DNA from: a virus
Direction: 5' to 3' (one strand)
Virus record (IMG/VR): IMGVR_UViG_3300031974_002984
Coordinates: 1 to 27,598 of that record
DNA length: 27,598 bases
Shown piece by piece: positions 6,144-11,464 of this stretch; the first letter of the stretch is position 1, and each line of letters begins with the position of its first letter. Position numbers and translations under genes: made by a program. The notes beneath the pieces were generated by a model that saw nothing but the letters and a program-made list of their open reading frames with translations, made no database searches and was not told the DNA's origin.

Positions 6144-6695
6144 TTAGAAAGGGATATCATCAAAAGATTTATCTTCTTTCTTTGGTTCAGCAGGAGATTC
6201 TTCTTCTCCTGTGACATAAGCAGGTAACACGAAGTTAGCTGGTCTATCTTTCCAATCTACAAATTCAAATCTAGGAATCGCAGTTGTACCAACACCAATC
6301 TTCAATTCCTCTGATTCTAAGTATTTGAAGCATGGTAGTTTAGGTGCGTTATCGTCTTTAGCGTTCCAAAATCCTCTAAGAAGATTTTTAAAAGACTCAA
6401 ACTCGCCATAGGTGAATCGCTCCCATAGCAAAGGCTTATCGTGGCTATCCACATAAACCCATACGCTAAATGCGCGTTTCCACCCATCGGCAGGTTGAGG
6501 GGTCTTTTGTCCTAAGACTTCATCCCATTTAAATTCGTATCCATTGCTGTTATAGATACCCCAGCCAGTTTTAATGGTGTCAGGATCTAGAATCATGTAA
6601 TTAAATTCTAAGATATCTTCGCCATTCCAAAAGCATTTATCCTTTGCCTTGTGAGCAAGGAACATGCTGTTCACGCTATCGTGTAATATTTCCAT
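6144..6695 (-). CDS. Probable phage single-stranded DNA-binding protein
   Basis: The 183-aa product has a mixed alpha/beta body rich in Trp, Phe and Tyr (WDEVLGQKTPQPADGWKR near residues 57-74; SVWVYVDSHDKPLLWERFTY near 77-96), then a disordered acidic/Pro/Lys linker (EEESPAEPKKEDK) and the terminal DDIPF. An acidic tail ending DDIPF is the hallmark of SSB proteins, through which they recruit replication and repair partners. I do not recognise the core as a standard bacterial OB-fold SSB, so it is probably a divergent phage type. It is immediately upstream of the primase-helicase and downstream of the nuclease genes, as expected for a replication-fork protein. Confidence 0.75.
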   Translation of the reverse strand: MEILHDSVNSMFLAHKAKDKCFWNGEDILEFNYMILDPDTIKTGWGIYNSNGYEFKWDEVLGQKTPQPADGWKRAFSVWVYVDSHDKPLLWERFTYGEFESFKNLLRGFWNAKDDNAPKLPCFKYLESEELKIGVGTTAIPRFEFVDWKDRPANFVLPAYVTGEEESPAEPKKEDKSFDDIPF

Positions 6696-6713
6696 GTAAC
6701 ACTTCCTTAATGT

Positions 6714-6893
6714 TTAGTGAAGAGTTTGACCTTCACTTGGATTATATTTTGCCTTCAGCCATTCAATATTGTTTGACTTCCAGCTCCAGTAGTCGCCCAC
6801 ATCATCTATTCCTAGAATCTCGCAGACATACAAATAATTTTGATATCGCTCAAAGCAAAAAGCATCGAAATCGTCATCAAAGATTATGTGCAT
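6714..6893 (-). CDS. Small acidic protein, 59 aa
   Basis: Begins MHIIFDDDFDAFCFERYQNY, with an acidic aromatic N-terminal segment, a likely helix (residues 15-30) and a second Trp-rich helix (DYWSWKSNNIEWLKAKY, about 34-50). It is acidic overall and soluble. Its start overlaps the upstream resolvase-like gene by 17 bases. Not recognised. It lies between nuclease and SSB genes and could modulate one of them, but that is inference. Confidence 0.5.
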   Translation of the reverse strand: MHIIFDDDFDAFCFERYQNYLYVCEILGIDDVGDYWSWKSNNIEWLKAKYNPSEGQTLH

Positions 6894-7323
6894 TTTTTCG
6901 TATCAACTCCATGTCTTTCCAAATGTCATCAAGATAACCTAGCATAACACTTTGGTTAGTTTTAGGAATACCCTCGACAATAAGCCATGCAGGTAACACA
7001 AATCTTTCTTTGTTCCTATTGTATTTATAAATTAGGAACGGAATCTTATCTTCGCCAGCAGCTTCACATGCTTGTTTCCACCAGCGTTCTTGAGCAAAGG
7101 TAGTACCATCGCCAGCGTAACACTTACACTCTATGGCAAACTTTTCCCAAGTTATGTCCTCTTGTCCTTTCTGTTGGTATTGGTCTAGATTGCGCTTAAC
7201 TCTCTCCTCTAGACCTTTTTCTTCGCAATAATCATTTATCATTTTTACTATCTTCCTTTCAAATGCAGCACCTTTATTCCTAGCGTTTACCACAGCGTTG
7301 TTTCCCCATGTGTAAACATCCAC
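6877..7323 (-). CDS. Holliday-junction-resolvase-like PD-(D/E)XK nuclease
   Basis: Residues about 15-75 show the resolvase pattern: NKGAAFERKIVKMINDY (conserved Glu in the first helix), RNLDQYQQKGQEDITW (catalytic Asp in EDI) and FAIECKCYAGDG, which carries the canonical ExK pair. The order E...(Q)...D...ExK matches Hjc-type and phage resolvases that cut four-way junctions before packaging. The 148-aa length fits. The start codon is GTG, inside the preceding gene (37-base overlap), without a clear ribosome site, so a start about ten codons later is possible. It sits in the replication operon before the SSB gene. Confidence 0.75.
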   Translation of the reverse strand: MDVYTWGNNAVVNARNKGAAFERKIVKMINDYCEEKGLEERVKRNLDQYQQKGQEDITWEKFAIECKCYAGDGTTFAQERWWKQACEAAGEDKIPFLIYKYNRNKERFVLPAWLIVEGIPKTNQSVMLGYLDDIWKDMELIRKNAHNL

Positions 7324-7529
7324 ACCAACGCATCATCATCATGCGGTGAATCAGTAACGCTAGTAGTGCCATCTTCGTTAATACGCTTTACAGAATCATC
7401 GTTGTAAGTAACTGTCATCAATGATCCATCAGGAGTAGCTTCGGCATAAATGCTTTTAACACCTTTACGCCATTCCTCAACTCTTATCTTGAGTCTTTGT
7501 CTTGCTACATCGTCAGTGTATTCACTCAC
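7287..7529 (-). CDS. Hypothetical protein, 80 aa, GTG start
   Basis: Starts with GTG overlapping the TGA of the 31-aa membrane protein gene. The product has a short helix (DVARQRLKIRVEEWRKGVK), then predicted beta strands (SIYAEATPDGSLMTVTYNDD, SVKRINEDGTTSVTDS), and an Asp-rich end. The strand-turn pattern suggests a small beta fold. It overlaps the resolvase-like gene by 37 bases. I do not recognise it. Confidence 0.55.
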   Translation of the reverse strand: MSEYTDDVARQRLKIRVEEWRKGVKSIYAEATPDGSLMTVTYNDDSVKRINEDGTTSVTDSPHDDDALVWMFTHGETTLW

Positions 7530-7621
7530 ATCTCTTCCCCATCTTCTGATTTAACAAAAGCCCAAGCAGGCAAGATAATGCAAGCCGCTAATAATATTGC
7601 TCTCAATAACTCTTCAATCAT
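7526..7621 (-). CDS. Tiny membrane protein, 31 aa
   Basis: The sequence is MIEELLRAILLAACIILPAW followed by AFVKSEDGEEM. Residues about 5-23 form a hydrophobic helix, which looks like either a single membrane span or a signal-peptide-like segment. The stop overlaps the GTG start of the next gene. It is too short for family assignment. Tight packing with its neighbours is the main reason to believe it. Confidence 0.4.
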   Translation of the reverse strand: MIEELLRAILLAACIILPAWAFVKSEDGEEM

Positions 7622-7623
7622 AT

Positions 7624-7836
7624 TTAATCTCTGTATCTCATTCTTTTAAAGGTTTGCAAATCCTTTACGCTAACAACATTTGACTCTTCTGTATCGTCTG
7701 CAAAATGTTTTTCTACATCTTTTTTGATTGCTTGTATCGTTTTATCGCTCAATATCTTGCTATCAAAATGACCAAGAAACAAAGCATCTGCATACACATA
7801 TATTTGTAGATCAATTCTTTTTTCTTTGTCACTCAT
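7624..7836 (-). CDS. Hypothetical protein, 70 aa
   Basis: Predicted strand (RIDLQIYVYADALFLG), then a helix (SDKTIQAIKKDVEKHFADD) and a basic end. Soluble, no motif I know. The ATG sits inside the last codons of the RHH-like gene (8-base overlap), so the two are probably translated together. It might be a partner of that small DNA-binding protein; only the linkage supports this. Confidence 0.5.
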   Translation of the reverse strand: MSDKEKRIDLQIYVYADALFLGHFDSKILSDKTIQAIKKDVEKHFADDTEESNVVSVKDLQTFKRMRYRD

Positions 7837-7990
7837 CGCCTAGTTCTTTTGAAATAACTTCTTTAATGATTCTAGAAGCAACATCACCGATGCTTTTCTC
7901 TTTTCTCTTTACTTTAAATATCCACAATAGGTCGTGACATTCTTTGTCAACCCAAATGGCTTCTTTATTATTATTATTTTTTTCGCTCAT
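7829..7990 (-). CDS. Ribbon-helix-helix-like small DNA-binding protein, 53 aa
   Basis: After a Lys/Asn-rich start (MSEKNNNNKE) comes AIWVDKECHDLLWIFKVKRK (a strand followed by a helix) and KSIGDVASRIIKEVI (a second helix). This is the strand-helix-turn-helix layout of Arc/CopG ribbon-helix-helix proteins, with the usual 'Ser...Val...Ile/Leu' second-helix spacing. Such proteins bind operators as dimers, so it is a candidate regulator of phage promoters. A ribosome site (AAGGAGAG) lies nine bases upstream. The 3' end overlaps the 70-aa gene. Confidence 0.5.
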   Translation of the reverse strand: MSEKNNNNKEAIWVDKECHDLLWIFKVKRKEKSIGDVASRIIKEVISKELGDE

Positions 7991-8049
7991 TCGCTACTCT
8001 CCTTAAATGATTGTATATAATAAATATGGGCGCTGGCAATACTCTCCAT
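7987..8049 (-). CDS. Possible 20-aa leader-type ORF
   Basis: ATG at 8049 with AGGAAG upstream opens a frame of 20 codons, whose stop overlaps the ATG of the RHH-like gene (ATGA). It could be a translated coupling peptide or chance. A candidate promoter lies inside it, which argues against coding. Little can be said about a product this short. Confidence 0.2.
   Translation of the reverse strand: MESIASAHIYYIQSFKESSE
8012..8039 (-). promoter_or_regulatory. Candidate internal promoter before the RHH-like gene
   Basis: The minus strand has TTGCCA (8039-8034), a 16-base spacer and TATACA (8017-8012), in one of the few gaps of this compact operon. It would allow separate expression of the RHH-like regulator and later genes. 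Only the consensus match and the intergenic position support it. Confidence 0.35.
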
Positions 8050-8059
8050 TAAACACTTC

Positions 8060-8653
8060 CTAGTCATGCGCCCTCTTCTTAATTCTAGGCATCTTTCTTC
8101 TAACGCTATACGCTTCCTTTGCAGGTACTATCTTCTCAGGTTGAGCCTTGTAATTAATCAAGCCCCAATCTATTTGATAGGTGTCGCATACCGCTTTCTC
8201 AAAGTTACCCATTAGGTGCATAAGCCTCGCCATTAACGCATCCTTTGTCTTGGTCGCAGATTTAATAGTCTCATCAAGATTTTCTATCTGCGCCAAAAGG
8301 TCTAGCGTAGTCGGCTCTAGCTCAAGCACATCTTCTTTGATCTCCTCATCCTCAAACATGATGTAAGCATCTTCTGAGGTTGCAGGATCAAAATAAGTCT
8401 TAGTCTTTACTCTCTTCTGCCAATCGTCAGCCACCTGTCTTAACTCTTCAGCAAAGTTAGGATCACGCTGATAAAAGTAATAACGCAATTCATTAACTGT
8501 ATGGTGGAAGACGATCAACATGCCCCAAGAGACATCTAGAATTTCGCATTGAACTTTTAATTGATCCCACCCACGCCATTTAAGGGGTTCATTGTCAGTA
8601 GGGTAGGCAGCAGTCAATTTACATTCAATAACGCCAAGTCCGTCAATAATCAT
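8060..8653 (-). CDS. YqaJ-type exonuclease, C-terminal part
   Basis: Carries the second half of a YqaJ/lambda-exonuclease-like nuclease. GVIECKLT (residues 7-14) has the catalytic ExK pair, and RGWDQLKVQCEIL (about 27-39) is the 'W..Q.kvQ' block of the family, followed by HHTVNELRYYFYQRD. Residues about 100-145 are a long helix (LLAQIENLDETIKSATKTKD), and the C-terminus is basic (RRKMPRIKKR). The preceding gene supplies the N-terminal half with the catalytic Asp; its TGA overlaps this ATG (ATGA). The natural family product is one chain, so this may be a genuine split, a frameshift or a one-base assembly error. The expected role is 5'-3' resection for recombination. Confidence 0.7.
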   Translation of the reverse strand: MIIDGLGVIECKLTAAYPTDNEPLKWRGWDQLKVQCEILDVSWGMLIVFHHTVNELRYYFYQRDPNFAEELRQVADDWQKRVKTKTYFDPATSEDAYIMFEDEEIKEDVLELEPTTLDLLAQIENLDETIKSATKTKDALMARLMHLMGNFEKAVCDTYQIDWGLINYKAQPEKIVPAKEAYSVRRKMPRIKKRAHD

Positions 8654-9006
8654 TCTTCCACCACATAGATACCCTTTGCAGGGTCAGTTTCAATCGTTAT
8701 GTTGTCAGCCACCGCAGTTCCATCCAGTGAACATTCAACAGGAAAGAAAGGGTGCGTATATTTATCCTCATGCTCTGTAATCACTTTGGTCAAACCAATC
8801 TTCTGACAGGCAAAACGGATAATATGTTCTTCAAAGAAGTCTCCAAGCTCCATAGCAAGGTTTTGTTCAACCCTGCTACTTACACCTTCGGATGCTCTGA
8901 TATTCTCTTGTAGCTGCTTCTGTGGGCTTTTATAAGTGCCATTACCTATGGCATTAGAATAAATGCTTGCAGTCAGCATATCGTCTCTAGTCTTCTTCCC
9001 AACCAT
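8650..9006 (-). CDS. YqaJ-type exonuclease, N-terminal part
   Basis: Resembles the start of YqaJ-family viral recombinase nucleases: LTASIYSNAIGNGTYKSP (about residues 11-28), the conserved Glu/Gly helix LAMELGDFFEEHIIRFA (about 50-66), and ECSLDGTAV (about 91-99) with the catalytic Asp in SLDG. It lacks the ExK motif, which is the first thing in the next frame. The TGA and the next ATG share four bases. The junction sequence GGAAGAATGATT shows no canonical slippery heptamer, so termination-reinitiation is more likely than frameshifting if the split is real. Its own start lies in TAATG with the 24-aa gene. Confidence 0.7.
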   Translation of the reverse strand: MVGKKTRDDMLTASIYSNAIGNGTYKSPQKQLQENIRASEGVSSRVEQNLAMELGDFFEEHIIRFACQKIGLTKVITEHEDKYTHPFFPVECSLDGTAVADNITIETDPAKGIYVVEE

Positions 9007-9080
9007 TATCTTTGCATCATGTAATAGACTGCGCCTACAAGCAGCACAAAGGTAAGAGCTGACATTGCTTCAGGACTCAT
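9006..9080 (-). CDS. Very small membrane protein, 24 aa
   Basis: MSPEAMSALTFVLLVGAVYY followed by MMQR: almost entirely one hydrophobic helix. Its start overlaps the previous stop (ATGA) and its stop overlaps the exonuclease start (TAATG), so it fits exactly in the translational relay. Proteins this small are rarely annotated. The perfect fit is the only evidence that it is real. Confidence 0.4.
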   Translation of the reverse strand: MSPEAMSALTFVLLVGAVYYMMQR

Positions 9081-9304
9081 GCAGCACCTCCTATATTAGT
9101 AATTCTCCACTCAGCAATAGGTGTTTTAATCACCATTGCATCGCCTTTGTTTAAAGCCATAAATTCTTTCCTTTGCGAATCAGTGAAGTAAAACTTATCT
9201 CTTTGCACAAACCATTCATAGTTTGTATAGATAGGCTCTCCCCAATCTTTAAAAGGAATGTCTTTAGACTTCCTGTATCTTTCTTCTATTGTGTACATAT
9301 TCAT
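9077..9304 (-). CDS. Hypothetical protein, 75 aa
   Basis: Soluble, aromatic-rich protein (YTIEERYRKSKDIPFKDWGE, NYEWFVQRDKFYF) with a C-terminal strand region (GDAMVIKTPIAEWRITNIGG). No family recognised. It is second in the leftward operon and overlaps both neighbours by four bases. It probably has an alpha/beta fold. Its position before the recombination nuclease hints at an accessory role in recombination or replication, which is inference only. Confidence 0.55.
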   Translation of the reverse strand: MNMYTIEERYRKSKDIPFKDWGEPIYTNYEWFVQRDKFYFTDSQRKEFMALNKGDAMVIKTPIAEWRITNIGGAA

Positions 9305-9477
9305 CCCCCTAATATTTGATAGATTTCTTGAACACTTTCCCTGACTCTGATCTCGTCTTCTCCGACAAGCTCAATGACAGTACCTTCATAAGATCTATAA
9401 ATGCCTCTTATGTTTTGAACAATTATGGTGACAGTTTGTGGGCTGCCCCATTTGTGAAGTTTGATTGCTCTTTTCAT
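9301..9477 (-). CDS. First gene of the leftward operon, 58 aa, unknown
   Basis: A small beta-rich protein (MKRAIKLHKWGSPQTVTIIV, then NIRGIYRSYEGTVIELVGED and a final helix) with a pattern reminiscent of tiny SH3-like or regulatory proteins, but not recognised. The start ATG lies only seven bases beyond the -10 of the promoter at 9485-9513 and has no ribosome-binding site, so its message may be leaderless. Its stop overlaps the next start (ATGA). Confidence 0.55.
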   Translation of the reverse strand: MKRAIKLHKWGSPQTVTIIVQNIRGIYRSYEGTVIELVGEDEIRVRESVQEIYQILGG

Positions 9478-9484
9478 GTATAAG

Positions 9485-9513
9485 AATATAAACTTATATT
9501 AATAAGAAAGCAA
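9485..9513 (-). promoter_or_regulatory. Promoter of the leftward replication operon
   Basis: The minus strand reads TTGCTT (9513-9508), a 17-base spacer and TATATT (9490-9485). It lies in the only substantial gap upstream of 20 leftward genes and is divergent from the rightward promoter at 9559. Expected transcription starts at about 9478, essentially at the ATG of the first gene. Confidence 0.6.
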
Positions 9514-9558
9514 TACTTTTATATAGAAATATTTTATTATTTTTTTTCAGTAAAGATA

Positions 9559-9586
9559 TTGACATTGTTATATATTAATATACACT
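9559..9586 (+). promoter_or_regulatory. Rightward promoter for the 80-aa and 72-aa genes
   Basis: Perfect TTGACA (9559-9564) with TACACT (9581-9586) at a 16-base spacing; the intervening TA-rich sequence offers other -10 choices. The element shares TTGACAT and alternating TA with the promoter at 276, suggesting that both rightward modules are under the same early-type control. AAGGAAGG precedes the gene start at 9610. Confidence 0.6.
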
Positions 9587-9609
9587 TATATATAACTAAG
9601 GAAGGTAAT

Positions 9610-9852
9610 ATGAAAATAAAACTTAAAAGACTGCACAAGCCAAACGCCCACATGGGCAAGAACTACAATCACTATAAGCATGATTCTACCAAATCAGAAT
9701 ATGGTTATGATGACTTCAGGATTAGGGCTTCTGATCTTGATGGTGACTGGAATGTTTACACGAAAGATGGCAAGCAACTTAATCCAAGAGTTCCTATGGG
9801 TCTTACCTTTAAACAGGCTAGACAATGGTTAGAGAATTATTTAAGTAAATAA
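9610..9852 (+). CDS. Small basic protein, 80 aa
   Basis: The start is placed at the ATG at 9610, eight bases after AAGGAAGG; a frame extension to 9559 would overlap the promoter. The product is basic and His/Tyr/Lys-rich at the N-terminus (MKIKLKRLHKPNAHMGKNYN), followed by FRIRASDLDGDWNVYTKDGK and a C-terminal helix (TFKQARQWLENYL). The middle reads like a small beta hairpin motif. Not recognised. First of a two-gene rightward unit lying between two leftward operons. Confidence 0.6.
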   Translation: MKIKLKRLHKPNAHMGKNYNHYKHDSTKSEYGYDDFRIRASDLDGDWNVYTKDGKQLNPRVPMGLTFKQARQWLENYLSK

Positions 9853-9862
9853 GGGAGGCAAT

Positions 9863-10081
9863 ATGAAAACAGCATATTACACTGGAGAGGGCGGCAAAGT
9901 TCCTGCCCTCATAATAGAAAAGAAAAGAGTTTGGGCTACAGTAGATCTATTAAATGAGGGATCGACAAACCAATGGGAGAGATGGGAAGTTCCTATTGAA
10001 GACTTAGTAGACACAAATGACTTTTACATTGCTCCTCTTAGCAATGCTGTTACTGGCAATATTCTGCTTTGGAATAAATAA
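9863..10081 (+). CDS. Small hypothetical protein, 72 aa
   Basis: AGGGAGG lies upstream of the ATG. The sequence MKTAYYTGEGGKVPALIIEK...RVWATVDLLNEG...RWEVPIEDLVD has alternating hydrophobic residues, suggesting a small beta barrel or SH3-like fold. It ends 8 bases before the stem of a strong hairpin. No family recognised. Early-type expression is inferred from the promoter at 9559. Confidence 0.6.
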   Translation: MKTAYYTGEGGKVPALIIEKKRVWATVDLLNEGSTNQWERWEVPIEDLVDTNDFYIAPLSNAVTGNILLWNK

Positions 10082-10105
10082 AAAAGGGTGGCTTCGCAGC
10101 CACCC
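10080..10105 (-). terminator. Strong terminator at the end of the late operon
   Basis: Perfect 8-bp stem GGGTGGCT (10086-10093) / AGCCACCC (10098-10105) with a TCGC loop. On the minus strand it is followed by six Ts (10085-10080), the classic rho-independent form, so it should end the leftward late transcript just past the nuclease gene. On the plus strand it also lies right after the 72-aa gene, but without a U-run. Confidence 0.85.
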
Positions 10106-10131
10106 ATCATATATATACAGGAAGGGTAAAT

Positions 10132-10176
10132 ATGAAAAGATTATCTCTTTCGTATATTTTAGGTATTGTTTTCTAG
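10132..10176 (+). CDS. Possible 14-aa orphan ORF
   Basis: AGGAAGGG sits at good distance before ATG, and the frame reads MKRLSLSYILGIVF then stop. The site resembles those of the two preceding rightward genes, so it may be the remnant of a third gene, cut short by the convergent nuclease gene it overlaps. The sequence looks like the start of a signal peptide or membrane helix. Low confidence. Confidence 0.25.
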   Translation: MKRLSLSYILGIVF

Positions 10177-10554
10177 AATATCAAGCAAATTCTTAACCGC
10201 ATCATTGTTCTTCATGTGTTCATCTTGGATGGTAATTTGCTTATCCGTGTGTGGTTTAATGAATACCACATTGCGTAATTCCAAAGAGACAAGGGCATAA
10301 AGATCAATCGTGTTCTCAGGATACTGTCTATCTTTAGCTTTACTTCTTCTTAAATCATAACGCCAATTAATGCGATGGATTTCGTGCTGTGATTTTGTTT
10401 TGACTTGGCATCTATAGAATTTGTATTCGTATTCAAAAACTATATCTGCGATACCTTGACTGGTGATGAATACTTGGTCTGCTACTTGGGCAACGATGCT
10501 TGCAGCTAAAAACTCTCCTGCATTACCAATGTGGTGAGTATGATGCAGAGCCAT
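10159..10554 (-). CDS. PD-(D/E)XK nuclease, late paralogue
   Basis: Short 131-aa nuclease-fold protein. HIGNAGEFLAASIV (about residues 7-20) holds the Glu helix, IADIVFEYEYKF (about 35-46) the Asp, and CQVKTKS (about 49-55) the QxK motif. The pattern 'QVKT ... WRYDLRRSK ... YALVSLELRNVVFIK' aligns step by step with the early 167-aa protein ('QVKT ... WKYEFRRKN ... FACVSYELEKILYFK'). This one lies in the late operon after the lysozyme gene and just before the terminator. The role may be DNA branch removal during packaging, or restriction-like cutting of host or competing DNA. Gln in place of the usual catalytic Glu is normal for this subgroup. Confidence 0.65.
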   Translation of the reverse strand: MALHHTHHIGNAGEFLAASIVAQVADQVFITSQGIADIVFEYEYKFYRCQVKTKSQHEIHRINWRYDLRRSKAKDRQYPENTIDLYALVSLELRNVVFIKPHTDKQITIQDEHMKNNDAVKNLLDILENNT

Positions 10555-10560
10555 AAGAAA

Positions 10561-10989
10561 TTACGCCAAAGACTTTAACTCCTCTGAATTAAATATTGCG
10601 CGTCTGCCTACCTGTTTTGCATATTGCGAATTTAAAAGCTCGTCTCCAGCCTTCTCCCATTCACCTAGCTCCATGTAACTTCGTGTTTTTCTGAAGCTCA
10701 TAAAAGTATTGATCCCCATATTAAATACTAAATCTAAGCAGACATGTTGCGCTTTTGGTGGGAAGGAAGTCCATATCGCCCAATGTTTATCTAATTGGGC
10801 AATCGTTTCTTTGATATCGTTTTCAAGTAGGTATAGTGCTTCTTCCTCAGTGATGCCTCTGTTTTCAATCTGCCTCCCCACCCCTATGGTCAGCAGATTA
10901 CTTTTGCATCTGTAGGCTGTCAGCACCATACCTTCAAAGTCTAATAAACGCTTTTTAACAAGGTCTAAATCTAAATCGTGTTCTTTCAT
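10561..10989 (-). CDS. GH24 lysozyme (endolysin)
   Basis: Phage lysozyme that cuts the beta-1,4 glycan of peptidoglycan during lysis. The catalytic arrangement is E-8-C-5-T: counted from the ATG at 11001, Glu23 (LLDFEGMVLTAYR), Cys32 and Thr38 (CKSNLLTIGVGR). Cys replaces the T4 Asp20, as in many lambdoid enzymes. VCLDLVFNMGINTFMSFRK (about 102-120) is the usual second-lobe motif. I place the start at 10989 (fifth codon), because AAGGAG directly abuts the ATG at 11001; the resulting 142 aa fits the family. No signal peptide or SAR helix is seen, so holin-dependent release is expected. It follows the spanin-like gene. Confidence 0.9.
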   Translation of the reverse strand: MKEHDLDLDLVKKRLLDFEGMVLTAYRCKSNLLTIGVGRQIENRGITEEEALYLLENDIKETIAQLDKHWAIWTSFPPKAQHVCLDLVFNMGINTFMSFRKTRSYMELGEWEKAGDELLNSQYAKQVGRRAIFNSEELKSLA

Positions 10990-11005
10990 GGCTATATACA
11001 TCTCC

Positions 11006-11464
11006 TTATCCTAATGGATTGGCTAAAGCATCCATAGCTCGCCAAATATCATTTATTTCCGTTTGATGTTTCTTAATCTTGCCTTCTAGCTCTTTTATTC
11101 TATCTTCAAATGATTTAACTAGCAAAGCGTTTTCTTTTGCAGCTACATCTATATCCTTGAATTGATCTTTAAGATCTAGTAGCTCTTTTTGGCTTTCCAT
11201 AATAGTTTTAAGATTAGTAGCTAGTTCAGCTAATTTGCCCTGTAGGTTAGCAAGATCATTATTGTCGTAGTTTTCTTCTAAGGTTTGGATTCTTTTATCT
11301 AGCCCACCTGTGTCAGCAACAGATTCTTCTAAAGATACAATGCGATTGTAAAATTCTGAAGCAGTCCATACTCCACCAATAATTGATCCTACAATCGGCA
11401 GAAAGACCGCAAGGTATACGCCTTTAAATTTAAAGCCACCAAGTTTTAATTCAAAATCTTCCAT
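11006..11464 (-). CDS. Membrane-anchored coiled-coil protein, spanin-like candidate
   Basis: Short N-terminus, one membrane helix (about residues 15-33, VYLAVFLPIVGSIIGGVW), then a long coiled coil (about 43-140, with heptads of Leu and Ile such as RIQTLEENYD, LQGKLAELATNLKTI, SFEDRIKELEGKIKKHQ). This is the shape of an inner-membrane spanin or a hemolysin XhlA-like lysis protein. It lies immediately before the lysozyme and behind two exported proteins. No matching lipoprotein (outer spanin) with a Cys lipobox was found, so a spanin role is only a suggestion; a tail or holin-regulating protein is also possible. Confidence 0.5.
   Translation of the reverse strand: MEDFELKLGGFKFKGVYLAVFLPIVGSIIGGVWTASEFYNRIVSLEESVADTGGLDKRIQTLEENYDNNDLANLQGKLAELATNLKTIMESQKELLDLKDQFKDIDVAAKENALLVKSFEDRIKELEGKIKKHQTEINDIWRAMDALANPLG

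Noticed and set aside
9559-9609. Extended start for the 80-aa rightward gene
   Set aside because: The added codons would begin inside the TTGACA promoter box; the ribosome site precedes the ATG at 9610.
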